Both the position numbers and the translations under genes were made by a program. A DNA stretch of 64,000 bases from Symbiodinium natans (Eukaryota > Sar > Dinophyceae > Suessiales > Symbiodiniaceae), in assembly GCA_905221605.1 (NCBI GenBank), contig CAJNDS010001746.1:277797-341796 (forward strand). The letters are read 5' to 3'. The notes beneath the pieces are model-generated. The model was not told where the DNA came from. It ran no database searches and saw nothing but the letters and a program-made list of their open reading frames with translations. Positions 11,874 to 22,271 of the stretch are shown piece by piece; position 1 is the first letter of the stretch; the number at the start of each line of letters is the position of its first letter.

Positions 11874-12557
11874 CTATAAGAGTCTGAGAGAAACTTGCGG
11901 GATGCTGGCCGCACATTCTGCAGCTCTGCTACCTCGCAGAGCGGATCTCAGTCTACAAAGTCGCTTTAGTCTTGAGCAGCGTACCTCGCAGAACGGGACC
12001 AAGTCCAGCAATAGCCTTGCACAAGCCAAGAAGCCAGTCACCTTCTCTTTGCATCCCACGCCCGTCCCTTGGGCGACCAGGTTGCCCTGGATAGCAGCTG
12101 CAAGATTGCCTCTCGGGGGGAGAACCTCAGACTCACATGATTTGGAGCTGGCCCGCGGCAACTTGCATACTACCCAGAAGACTTTGAAGACAGCGCCCCG
12201 AATGATTCTCCGAAGGCGGTCCGGATCTGACGAGCGGCTTGTGGTAATCGGATCCGGGTTCGGCAAGATTCCGTGACTCCACACTAAGCTCCGCCACCTT
12301 CCCAAAGAGAACTGTGAAAAGCGTCTGTGCGGCGCGTGCCGCATGTGCAAAGCCTCGCCAGATTCAGTGAAGAGGGAGATCTCGTCTTCATCATCTGGCC
12401 TGATGCCTGCCTGCAAAACCCGCGTGGCTTGACAACTGCGAGTGAAATGCACAGCTGATCTAGAAACCTGACAGTTGAAGAGCTTCATGATGCTCATGCA
12501 CACCTGACCTGACCCACACAGAGCAGCTTCATGGCCACCGGCAACGTGTGTGTCCAA
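11874..12557 (-). CDS. Possible upstream exons of the 11.2-11.8 kb hypothetical gene
   Basis: An open minus-strand frame starts with ATG at 12,557 (DTHVAGGHEAALCGSGQVCM) and contains an acidic segment (RPDDEDEISLFTESGEAL). After about 12,330 two frames look equally plausible (LFTVLFGKVAELSVESRNLA versus DPDRLRRIIRGAVFKVFW), so at least one intron is likely. Near 11,930 a different frame (LCEVAELQNVRPASRKFLSD) looks best. No family was recognised. Confidence 0.25.
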   Translation of the reverse strand: MDTHVAGGHEAALCGSGQVCMSIMKLFNCQVSRSAVHFTRSCQATRVLQAGIRPDDEDEISLFTESGEALHMRHAPHRRFSQFSLGRWRSLVWSHGILPNPDPITTSRSSDPDRLRRIIRGAVFKVFWVVCKLPRASSKSCESEVLPPRGNLAAAIQGNLVAQGTGVGCKEKVTGFLACARLLLDLVPFCEVRCSRLKRLCRLRSALRGSRAAECAASIPQVSLRLL

Positions 12558-12559
12558 GC

Positions 12560-14720
12560 TTCCGGCTAGCAGCTTCAGGCTGCCAGAGGCCGGAGGCCTG
12601 TGCGAAGCTAGGATGTGACAGGCGTTGCTACCTTCTACAGTTTGCCAGCTGCGGCGGCGTGTTTCAGGTCACAATGTCACCAGGCACGCGTGTTCCAGAG
12701 AAACCAACGGATTCCATCGCGGCATCGGCACGTGCTCTGCACAAAAAGAACTCTCTCGAGTCGGCCTTCGCCCAGTCAGACTGGTCTGAAGCGCAACATG
12801 CCGGCCTGCAGTGACAGAGCAGAAGTCGCTCGGAACGGATCAGGTCTGGAAAACATCATACTCCGACGAGCGTCGGTAACAGAGCCGCGTCCGCTGTGGG
12901 CAGAAACACCAGCACCTGCAATAGCACCGTATAGCACCGTCCTCTATGCAAACATGATCTGCACTGCAATCATCCTCTGCCGCGCTCCGGACGGAGCCCA
13001 AGTCATCGAACGACCCCACCAGGAGGTTGTGAGGAAATGATGATTGAATAATTAATCATATATGGGGGCGCAAGAAACTGTTTGATAGTCCACTTCGCGA
13101 TATACTTACGCAACATGTTTCATACCTAGCTCTCTCGACGTCTGCTACCAGAAATCCCAAAAATCAGCGTTTGCGGTTGATTACTTGAGAAACATCGTCA
13201 GCTTCAGCGCCGTAAACAAAAGATACCGCATGCATGCACCCCAAGATCTAACCTAGTCTTTCTGGCCTCAGAACCAAGAGTGTAAGAGAAGTAGTGAAGG
13301 ACGCTTGAAGCGGTGGACTGCGAGGAATAGGACCCGGAGGCAGTGCAACATGGGACAAACTTCACATTAGCCATTGTCATGGCTACGATCAAAGATGAGG
13401 TTTAGGAACATACAGCACCTCGCCCCTGGCGCCCTGTGCCTCCACAGCATGAGGTGAGGAACATGGGGGTGGCATCACACGCTCCTCCTCCTGCTCCTCC
13501 GCCTCCTCCGCCTCCTGCTCCAGTCGTTTCAGCGATTTGCACGGCTGGCAACAAAGATCCGGTCGGCACTAACAGCTTCCAGTCCTTGAGATTGGATGAG
13601 GTCCTTGCGGGCTTGGTTGGTGCATCTGAGTGAGTCCTGGCTTGGTGAGGTGTAGGTCACAAGGCCGAACTTGGCCGGCATCCCCGCCTCAAACTGGTCG
13701 CAATGCGAGGAGTTGTCGGAAGCGCTCCAACACAATCCTGACGAGACTCACGCAGAAGTGTCAAGCACAGTGTCATGTACGCATCATCAATGCTACCAAC
13801 ACCTACGGTGCGACTGTGGTGAAAGCATCTTGGGAACAAGGCCAAACCCAAAAACACACCACCAAGGAGTCCATTCTGGCCGGCCTCCTGCGATGAGGCT
13901 GACGTCGCTTGAAAAAGCCTGGGGAAAGCAACGTGCCAGACAAGCACTAGACAAGATCCGCTGGAGAACCCGGCTCGCTCGGAAGCATCGCGTCCTGCCA
14001 GCTTTGGCGCCCAAGTCTGCATGTCTGCTTCTTGCTTTCGTCTGCAGAGGATCAGGATCATTCACACATAATGCTGGGGAAACGTGTACGAAGACAGGTT
14101 CCCGTGATGATGTGCCCAGTCCTGGTGATCATCATCCCAGTCCTAGAAAGCAGCATTGGGCCATGTGTTGTACCGGCATGGCTGTCAGCAGTTCGACATG
14201 CATGCGCAAGTCTATCCTCCAGAATATCATCCGGCGAGGGCGGCGCTGTCTTGTCAGACAACCTGCATGGTTGAATTATTCGCCTCGGCCCCGGCCGAAG
14301 CGGTCAGAGGTTCCTATTCGGATTCCCTTATTTCCCACCTCTTAATCCCCTCCACAATGATCCCGTACCCGAAAACTCAGTCTGGACCCAACCCCTCCGC
14401 CCCGCCCCCCTTCCCCCTGCCTCCAACCTTCCCAACCACATCCCTACCCCTTCCCTCCTACCCCCCCCCCTCCCACCCCCCCCTCCCCTCCTTGTCACAC
14501 CGTTCCATGTCCAAACAGCAGTCGTTCCTGTGCCAGTGCAAGCTCCATCCCCTCCTCCTACTACGGCTTAGGATTTGGAATGGAGGTTTAATGTTCAACA
14601 CTCAGGACCTGAATCGTCCGGCGGCTTCGAGCTTTTGCCATGGTACAGGGTTCAGTACCTGAAGCTTGCGAGCTCTCGGCTACAAACGGAATAACGACAC
14701 CAACTTTCGTACTGATACTG
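12560..14720. other. No supported gene; low-complexity C-rich stretch
   Basis: Contains a CTC/CCG-rich run (13,485-13,520) and a C-rich tract of about 130 bp (14,380-14,490). A segment around 13,670-13,735 resembles 15,055-15,215: both carry CCTCAAACT(T)GGTCG and TTGTCGGAAGCGC(T/C)CCAACA. This suggests another dispersed repeat. Confidence 0.35.
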
Positions 14721-14724
14721 CCAA

Positions 14725-14885
<161 letters not shown>

Positions 14886-14889
14886 CTTG

Positions 14890-15980
14890 CTTAGTGTTGC
14901 TATGAATACTACTATTACTACTAGTGAAATTCCAAATGTTACTGTCGCTTGCTGCTGCGCCGGATGGTAGCCAGTCGCCGCATGCGCGTACAGCCGGGCC
15001 GAGGCGGACGACGCGAAGCGTTTCAAATCACATGAATCTTCCTCACCGGGCGGCAGAAGCGCTGGAATCCCTGCCTCAAACTTCTGGTCGGCGTCGCAGG
15101 TGCAAAGCAATCGCCTGACCTCAATTCTTGAATCGGCTCTCATGAAGCACTGCCAAATTCCGGATCCCTGAGCCTCAACCCGCAAGGACTTGTCGGAAGC
15201 GCCCCAACAGCATGACCAGCTGCCTGCAATCACAGGCGCCCATAAACGATGCAAGCTGCCACGAGGATTATGAGCGGCAATCTTAAGTACGGAGGAAGGG
15301 TCAGGCACAGCAGCTCAGCAGGGACCACCCAAGCTTCGGCGTCTGGTCTGCAATCACGCGCTATTCGAATCCCTGCAAAGACTCTGGGATGCTCAACCGA
15401 AACCCTATGCTAAATCTGTCAAAGTCGTCGCAAAGCCTTTGCAACAGTGAGCACTGTCTCCCTCGACATCTCCGCGCGTCAAAAACTTTATCAGCCAACA
15501 AACTGATCACCGGCCTCATCTAGAATTCTCGCGAAAGCAGCCCCAAAAGGGCAATAGCCCTGGCAATGGCGAGGGCTACCGGCTACAGCAACTGACCAAC
15601 TTGGCCCTCGGTTTCAGGATCTTGCGAGACACCGGTGCAGCTTCAGGGGCGCAGTTCCATGTAAAGAACCTAATGGCCGAACAATGCTTCAACAAAGTAG
15701 CTGCTGGGAGACGGCTATGTCCAGCCTCCGCTTTGGGCTTTGGCCACAGCCAGCGGAAGCACATGGGCGAGCTTGTCTCGAACAGGCCACCAGGGCCACC
15801 ACAAAACAACCGCCAGAACTGTGTTTCTGATTTGGGGTCACACTTGATTTCGGGTTGCACAGCACTAGACAAACAGGCTGCTGAAAAACAATAGCTTAAG
15901 GTACTCTGTGCTGATAGATTGGTGGCAAGCTGTCATGTCGCGACCTTGCAAAGTAAATCCAGCGTCAAGTCTGAGCCAAG
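14890..15980. other. No supported gene
   Basis: Short frames only. The part at 15,055-15,215 repeats motifs from 13,670-13,735. A minus-strand frame at 15,308-14,880 is open but shares that repeated segment and is not recognised. Confidence 0.3.
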
Positions 15981-15984
15981 ACGC

Positions 15985-16155
15985 GGGGATGAAGGTGGTG
16001 TTGGTTACAAGTGTCGGGAGCGGGCTGAGGGTGTGTCGGGAACGGGGGGGGTGCGTGTTGGGAACAGGGAAGGCTCGAGTTGGGAACACATGGGGGGCGT
16101 GTTGGGAACACGTCTCACGTGTACCGCGCGCCCAAGGGTTGAGTCGGGAACAGCT
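15985..16155. repeat. Left arm of an imperfect inverted repeat (GTGTTGGGAAC motif)
   Basis: Tandem variants of GTGTCGGGAAC and GTGTTGGGAAC spaced about 25-35 bp, preceded by GTGTTGGTTACAA. The reverse complement of the same series occurs at 17,385-17,560. Confidence 0.75.
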
Positions 16156-16269
16156 GCCACCCGGAATTAGGTTTCGCACTGACTACCCAACTCTACAGGT
16201 TTCTTTACAGTCCTCTTTCGAGTACTTGGACTTGGGTCTACAGACTTCTTTCAGCACCCTAAAAAGGTA

Positions 16270-17100
16270 AATTGTACACCTAAACCCTAAACCCTAAACC
16301 CTGAACCCTAATGTTGATGGCACTTGATTACACCCTGAGCCCTTGTCGCCGCTTTGTTCAGGACAAGGCCCGAGAGGCCAAAGCATTGGGGCCGGAGAGC
16401 CCACGACATGATATCAGGTGCATGATCGACATGTAAAGCAAAGATCATTCGCACTATCCAAGGAACAGCATGTGCAGAGCACAAGCAGTTTGACAGCACA
16501 GATCTACCTTTGTTCGCCGCTTTGAAGGTGAAAAGTCCGAAATTCGATATCATGGCCACCTCCCAATCTGCTGACGCTCCCTTTCAACCTGCTGCTCGTC
16601 AGCACCTAAACCCTAAAGCCTCAACCCTCAACCCTAAACCCTATAACCCTATAACCCTAAACCCTTTCAGTTTCCTGCAACTTTACAGCCCTTCAAACTT
16701 GACGAGGCGATCACATCCGACGTGTCATGAACCCTCACACCCGAGCCCTAAACATGTAAGGCGCCCGCGTACAGCAGCGACTCCAAGAGGGGCCACGAGT
16801 TGGGGCCCAGTCTTTTCTTGCACAATTCCCTGAAGACCCCAACTTAGGCCAAACCCTAAACCCTAAACCCTATACCCTATACCCTAAACCCTAAACCCTA
16901 AACCCTGAAGCCAAGCCTCAGGCTTTTGGGTGGATAAACCCGGCCCGGAAGGGCGTACTTGGACTTGGGTCTGCAGTCTTCTTTCAGTACCCTAAAAAGG
17001 TAAATTGTACACCTAAACCCTAAACCCTGAACCCTGAACCCTAAAGCCTCAACCCTCAACCCTAAACCCTAAACCTTAAACCCTATAACCCTAAACCCTT
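16270..17100. repeat. Interstitial telomere-like CCCTAAA blocks with a direct duplication
   Basis: Runs of CCCTAAA and variants (CCCTGAA, CCCTATAA, CCTCAACC) lie at about 16,277-16,312, 16,605-16,668, 16,850-16,912 and 17,012-17,100. The same unique flank (TTGGACTTGGGTCT, then CCTAAAAAGGTAAATTGTAC) precedes the blocks at 16,225 and 16,960, so a unit of about 735 bp was copied. The repeat type is TTTAGGG, as used by dinoflagellates and plants. Confidence 0.9.
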
Positions 17101-17384
17101 TCAGTTTGCACTGACTAAGAGTTCGACGCATGAGGTTCTACTTAAGTGGTTCCGAGTTTACGGTGTTCTTTGAGTGTAGGGTTCCGTTTCGACGTATTGG
17201 ATTCAGGGTTTGAGTTCAGGGTTCGGTTTCAGAGTATTGCATTCATGGATTCAAATTGAAGAGGACTTCTAAGTAACATTGACGATGACACAGGAATCAG
17301 TGAATCATGAATTCCGGCGGTTACAGGTTGGCCGAGTTCCAGGCTGAGGTTTGGAACGTTCGGGTATTTGCCCTTACTCCGGGA

Positions 17385-17560
17385 AGGCACGTGTTCCCAA
17401 CACGCTGGCGCGGTCTGGTTCCCGACACGAGCCTGGCATGTTCCCGACACGGCTGCGGGCTGTTCCCAACACGCACCCCCCCTGTTCTCAACACGCGTGT
17501 GCCCAACACACCCCAGTTGCAACCAACACGACTAACATTCCAAGACGCGGCACGACTGGC
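17385..17560. repeat. Right arm of an imperfect inverted repeat (GTTCCCAACAC motif)
   Basis: Carries GTTCCCAACAC and GTTCCCGACAC variants at the same spacing as the left arm, followed by TTGCAACCAACACGAC, which mirrors the left arm's outer edge. About 1.2 kb with telomere-like blocks separates the arms. Confidence 0.75.
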
Positions 17561-17959
17561 GGCCAAAAGTCAGCTGAGAATGGCTGCCACAGCAGCAAGA
17601 TGCACAGATTCTTGAACCCCGCTGGCACCGACACAGGCACCACATGGCGCCCTTGCCCTCTGAGCCGCAAGAGTTTAGAGTCAGATCGTCATCTTGAACC
17701 ACCAGAAGCTGTGAACACCACACTCTGCCAACTTGCAAACGCACTCCACCAGTAGCTTTCGCACGGCGCACACGGCTTTAGGCTCCGGTTTCAAATTCGA
17801 AGGTTTGGGGTTTCAAGTTCAAAGTTTTGAAACAAAGACTTGGCGTTTCCACGGGCTAAGGCTGACGCCTCAAAGGGTTTGGGAGCTCACACGTCCTTAA
17901 GCAACATACCCGAGCCCTCTAAGAACACGGATGAGCTCTGAGTGGACGATACCGATACC

Positions 17960-18800
17960 ATTTGTCAGACACGGATGCTCTGTTATCACGGGTGACTTCT
18001 AATTAGAGCTATCATGACTGGCCCATGGATGCTGCGGTATCACGCAGTATCATGGTTTGGTTCGGCTAGGGACGCTCTGGTATCACGGACGAGGTCCCAG
18101 TGGACGATATCGGGCTTCGGACATCCATTCGTATCACGGACGAGGTTTGAGTGGACGTTATCACGGTTGGCCCGCAGATGCTCATTAATTGTGGCTGGCC
18201 CATGGATACTCATCAAGCGCACCGAATTGTAAACAAACTCTTCAACCACTGGACTGATGGGGCACATGCACAGGCTCACGGGCGCGCACCGCATTTCAAA
18301 AGACACGCTGTTTCCAAGGCGCTGGACCATGGGGCGCATGCGAGGACTAAGGGCGCGGAGGATTTCAATTAAAGCACTTTTCAACCGCTGCAAGCAAGGA
18401 CTGACGGAGGCACCGGCTTTACAAACAACCAAGCTTCAACCGCTGGACTGATGCGATGCATGCGAGGGATGATGGGGCATGCCGGATTCAAAAAGACTCT
18501 TCAAAGACTGATGCGACAGATGCGATGGGGTGCTCCGGGCACTCAAGACAAGGACTGACTGGTGAGGCCCATGCAACAGCTGGCGGGGCGCCGGATTTTG
18601 AGAGGAAGACTCAGCCTCTTCAACGGCTGGACTGATGGGGTGCATTCCCTGGCTTGTCTGCTCAATGTGATGGGGCCGGCTTTCTGGGTTTATAGCATTC
18701 CGGGTTTATCGGCTTGTCGAGTTGTCAGGGCGTTCCGGGGTTATGGCGCGATCTCGGCTTATCGGTTTATGGGATTAGCGGGTTTTCCGGCTCTGGGCGA
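17960..18800. repeat. Two degenerate tandem repeat families
   Basis: From 17,960 to about 18,200 the motif TATCACGG with GACGAGGT/GGACGATAT recurs about every 45-60 bp. From 18,230 to 18,660 a unit with TTCAACCGCTGGACTGATG and GGGGCGCATGC recurs about every 65 bp. From 18,670 to 18,800 short GGGTTTATCGG-like units follow. All are imperfect. Confidence 0.55.
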
Positions 18801-19327
18801 AAAAACGGTTCTAGCGCCAACCGCAAGGTGTAGAAAGTGTTCCCAACCAGTCCACGCAACCAAAACCCGACATGCAACACAAGCTCGACTGATCGATGGA
18901 ATACGGCTTCCACTGGGCAACAATCACCCGGAGTCCGACTTGGCGGAACATCACAAACCACCAGTCTGGCTCACAGCCACAGAAGCAGTTGAATTGATGC
19001 GGCCAACGCCAGCACCGTCAACAGGATCGCCACTGATGGTCGAGACCAGATGGGCGGTCGCCGCAAGCCGAGCCTGATGCACAAAGTGTTGAAGAAAAGT
19101 GCAATCGAAATGCTGGGAGACAGAAGGAGATGGCCTGCATATCATGGCATACACCTTCAAACAATCAGGCTCCAGCATGCTCCAACAACAAACGGTACTG
19201 CGCGAACACAACCACGCACCCAATGCTGGCAGTTCCGACGCAGAAGGTGGTAATGGGCGCCGACAAAGCCATCATCCACATCCTGCACTGCGGGTACCCG
19301 GCGGCAGAGCTTTCTGAAAGCTTTTTA

Positions 19328-19666
19328 CTACTCAACCCCAGAAACCCTCACAAGTGAATCCTCCACGGCGGACTCGAACGCATCTGTGGTGACGCATCCC
19401 AGCGGAATGCTGGAGATGGCCCGCGAAAGACTTAGCTGAGCAGGTGACCCCGCCTTCAATTTCAATTGCATGCAGCCCACACGGCGAAACTCCATCGACA
19501 GCAAAGTGACAGGATCGTTACCAGGACTGTTGAAGCAAACGCCCTGGCCGCCATAACTCCATTCCTTGCCTTGCACGGTACAGATCGAGGAACGTGCCGC
19601 CAGAAACAATACCAAAAACACTACAACACGGCCAAGGCTCCGCAATGGGAAAGGCCCAAATGACAC
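19328..19666 (-). CDS. Possible small protein with an N-terminal hydrophobic segment
   Basis: A 112-codon frame starts with ATG at 19,666 and has a signal-peptide-like start (SLGRVVVFLVLFLAARSSI), followed by a polar domain with four cysteines. Nearby minus-strand frames at 18,951-19,223 and 19,945-20,166 also have unbiased composition and could be exons of the same or other decayed genes. Nothing is recognised, and length alone does not exclude chance. Confidence 0.2.
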   Translation of the reverse strand: MSFGPFPLRSLGRVVVFLVLFLAARSSICTVQGKEWSYGGQGVCFNSPGNDPVTLLSMEFRRVGCMQLKLKAGSPAQLSLSRAISSIPLGCVTTDAFESAVEDSLVRVSGVE

Positions 19667-20499
19667 GGCAATGGCACCAAAGGTGCCAGGATATAGATCT
19701 CCACGAAAACCTTCTCACAGATTCAGATTCATGATCTTGTCTGTGTAGAAACGAGCCTGCAATATGCGATCCCACTGCACAGGCAAACAGCAGTTGCACA
19801 CTTCAGAGGAGGGAATAAACGCAGAGCGACTTGTTCTTGTTGCAACCCGCCATCGCGCACAGGGTGGTTTGGCCCGACCCCGCACCCTCCGCCGTCTAAC
19901 CATTGTGAAAGGACCGGGCATGGGTAGACACGATTTTGGCCTGGTCAACTACTACTTAGCTGCATTGGCAAACAACAACATCCGTAAGCTCCACAGACCT
20001 CGTTTGTGACCAGCTCACCTATCCAAGACCTACAACCTCCTTCAAACACCCCTGGAGTAGGTGGTACGAAACCATGGAGTAACGGGTCAGAGTTAAACGT
20101 GGCAGGAGTTTCGGTTTGCCCTGAGACATCCGTTCGAAGGACGAACACGCAGCGTTTGGAAATCACTCACATGCAGTGCGCAGTGGGCGAGAGTTGGTCT
20201 CAATGCAAGCAACAGTGCCTGCAATGCCGCCTCCATTGCTCTTCCAGGAACAACTTTGTTTCCTCCCAATCTACGGACTGGCTTGTACCGAAAATCCTGC
20301 AGCATGGCATCATAGCAGCTCTAACAACGGCAGTTTCAGACACTGACTTGGTACAGTATGGTTGCAGACAACTCTGCACTGAAACAATGAGCAACAGGTG
20401 CGGGTCTTGATCAAGCCAGCAATCATGCTGGAGACACCGTTCGTTTGAGCGACAAACTTGTCAGCACAGATATCCTAAAGGAGCGTTAGCCTGCCTTGC

Positions 20500-20566
20500 C
20501 TTTGTTGCAAGGGGTGGTTGTGCCGTGTTGCTTGGCGGCACTAAAGCAGGAAGCCTTGCAACAAAG
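20500..20566. repeat. Nested perfect inverted repeat (hairpin)
   Basis: The outer 13-bp arms CTTTGTTGCAAGG (20,500-20,512) and CCTTGCAACAAAG (20,554-20,566) are perfect complements. Inside them GTGCCG (20,520-20,525) pairs with CGGCAC (20,536-20,541). It could be a small folded RNA, a cruciform site or the remnant of a MITE-like element. Confidence 0.7.
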
Positions 20567-20599
20567 AAATCTGAAAAACACACTTCTTTGACCACCTCC

Positions 20600-21080
20600 C
20601 CACAAGGTTTGGGACACCTCTTTTTGTAGCCTCGCTATCGGTCGATATCTTGTCCCTTCTTGGTACGCTGCATCTGGTTTGCCACGGATCTGACCTTGGC
20701 ACCCCCAGGTCTTGGCTGTGACGCTACTCGGCTGAAATGTCTCAGGCCCTAGCCTTCGCCGCCTGCTGCATTGGAGCAGAAACTATGTCGGCGCACTTCC
20801 AGCTCTCCGAAACCGAATGCAGCGCTATGGCCGGCCCGAATGATGCACCAAAGCCCACGTTGAGAAGCAATCCTACGTTGCTTCGACATGCTTTGTGCTG
20901 TGAGTGACAAACACTCGGATTTCACGGAGCTCGTTCGATTCCTTGACTGTTACACGGGTGCGCAGCAGCCTATCCAGTGCATCAAACGCGGCTTGCGCTG
21001 TGTGAGCGATGTGAGCGTCAGTTTGCTTCTGAGGCAGCAGCATTGCAGCAACCCAGCCTCAAGTGGTTGGAGGCAGAGGG
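20600..21080. other. No supported gene
   Basis: Only short frames are present, and no recognisable exon or repeat. Confidence 0.3.
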
Positions 21081-21084
21081 TGTC

Positions 21085-21178
21085 CCTTAGGGACTCTTTA
21101 GGGACTCCTTAGGGTCCTTAGGGTCCTTAAGGTCCTTAGGGTAAAGTCGTTAGGGTCCTTATGGTCCTTAGGCTAGGG
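21085..21178. repeat. Short tandem repeat, AGGGTCCTTA-type
   Basis: Around eight imperfect units of TTAGGGTCC / TTAGGGACTC. It lies just upstream of the dispersed repeat copy at 21.39 kb. Confidence 0.8.
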
Positions 21179-21389
21179 TCATCCCTCGCCGACCTCACCG
21201 TTACCGCCCTCGGCGTTCCCACCACTGTCGGTATAGCTCCTACTCTCACCGCGCCCCAGCAAACCCACACCCCCACACATGCCGACGTGTCACCCCACGC
21301 ACCTTCACAAAAGCACCCATCCGCCTACTCTCGCCGAACAAAAAAAAACCTCGCCGTCACCGCCCTCACCATTAAACAAATCGGGCAGT

Positions 21390-22271
21390 GCCCTTTTTGG
21401 TGCCTCCTGTTTCCTGGAGCGGCGTTTGCTTTTTGGAGCCCCCTGCTCCAGGTTCACACGCGGAGCTCTTATTTTCAAGGCACGTGAAGCGGGTTTTCGA
21501 GCCTCGCGTTCAAGCTCTGGATAATAACTTGGGTTAGGGTTTATAGGGCGCTGTTCTGCTTGTGCTGCCCGCTGGATGCACTTGCATAAGGCATACGCAC
21601 GCACATATACATGTTTTGATGGTGTGTGTGTGTGTGTAAAGCATACACACATATGGCGACTCCTGCGACGTATTCATATCCTCAGTGGTATGATTATAGG
21701 TGCAATATGCATTTGGTGGCCCTACATCTTATACTTGTCTTCATTGTCGTCTTCACAAAATGACATTGAGAAACACGGCAAATAGCCATGTTTTCACACT
21801 TTCCCAAACCAGGAAACTTTGCCTCCAAAACATGTTGCCGAGGGGAGAAGGGAAATGCCGCTTTCAATGCTTTCAAGATCTCAAACGAAAGTTTACACAC
21901 CAACCCAGGGCTTCTTGTCGTCGCCGACAGTTACCTTGCGCGTTCATTACGAAAGTGGATGCGGCATCATAACCTTATCTACGGGCTACGGAGCTGCATG
22001 CAACTTAGCAAATGCTAGTAGCTTTGGCTGAATCCAGGGGCTGCTGATTCGGGAGTGCGGGACTTACATCGCCTCCGTGATTTTCACGTCGACATGAGGC
22101 TCTGGGAGGAGAACGTCAACTTCATGATCCTGATGCTGGTGTTCTTTGTCTGCCTTTTTCTGCCGCAGGGCAAGTTCCAGCTCTCTTGTCCCGACATCTC
22201 GGCGGCAGTGTCCTCGGGCATCGCCTCGGACGAACTGCCACACGTGCCTGCTGCGCGACTGATCGACGGAA
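21390..22271. repeat. Dispersed repeat family, copy 2 (most complete)
   Basis: Contains all parts found in the other two copies: a 5' part with TTTTTGGAGCCCC and TTTAGGG-like sequence, the CA/TG-rich part, the middle part and the conserved terminus. A frame encoding ENVNFMILMLVFFVCLFLP is open across the terminus on the plus strand. However, it differs by many replacements between copies, so it is probably not a conserved protein. Confidence 0.75.

Noticed and set aside
19830..19900. Minus-strand GAGSGQTTL as a P-loop ATPase
   Set aside because: The key Lys of the Walker A motif is Gln, and no Walker B or other family motif was found nearby.
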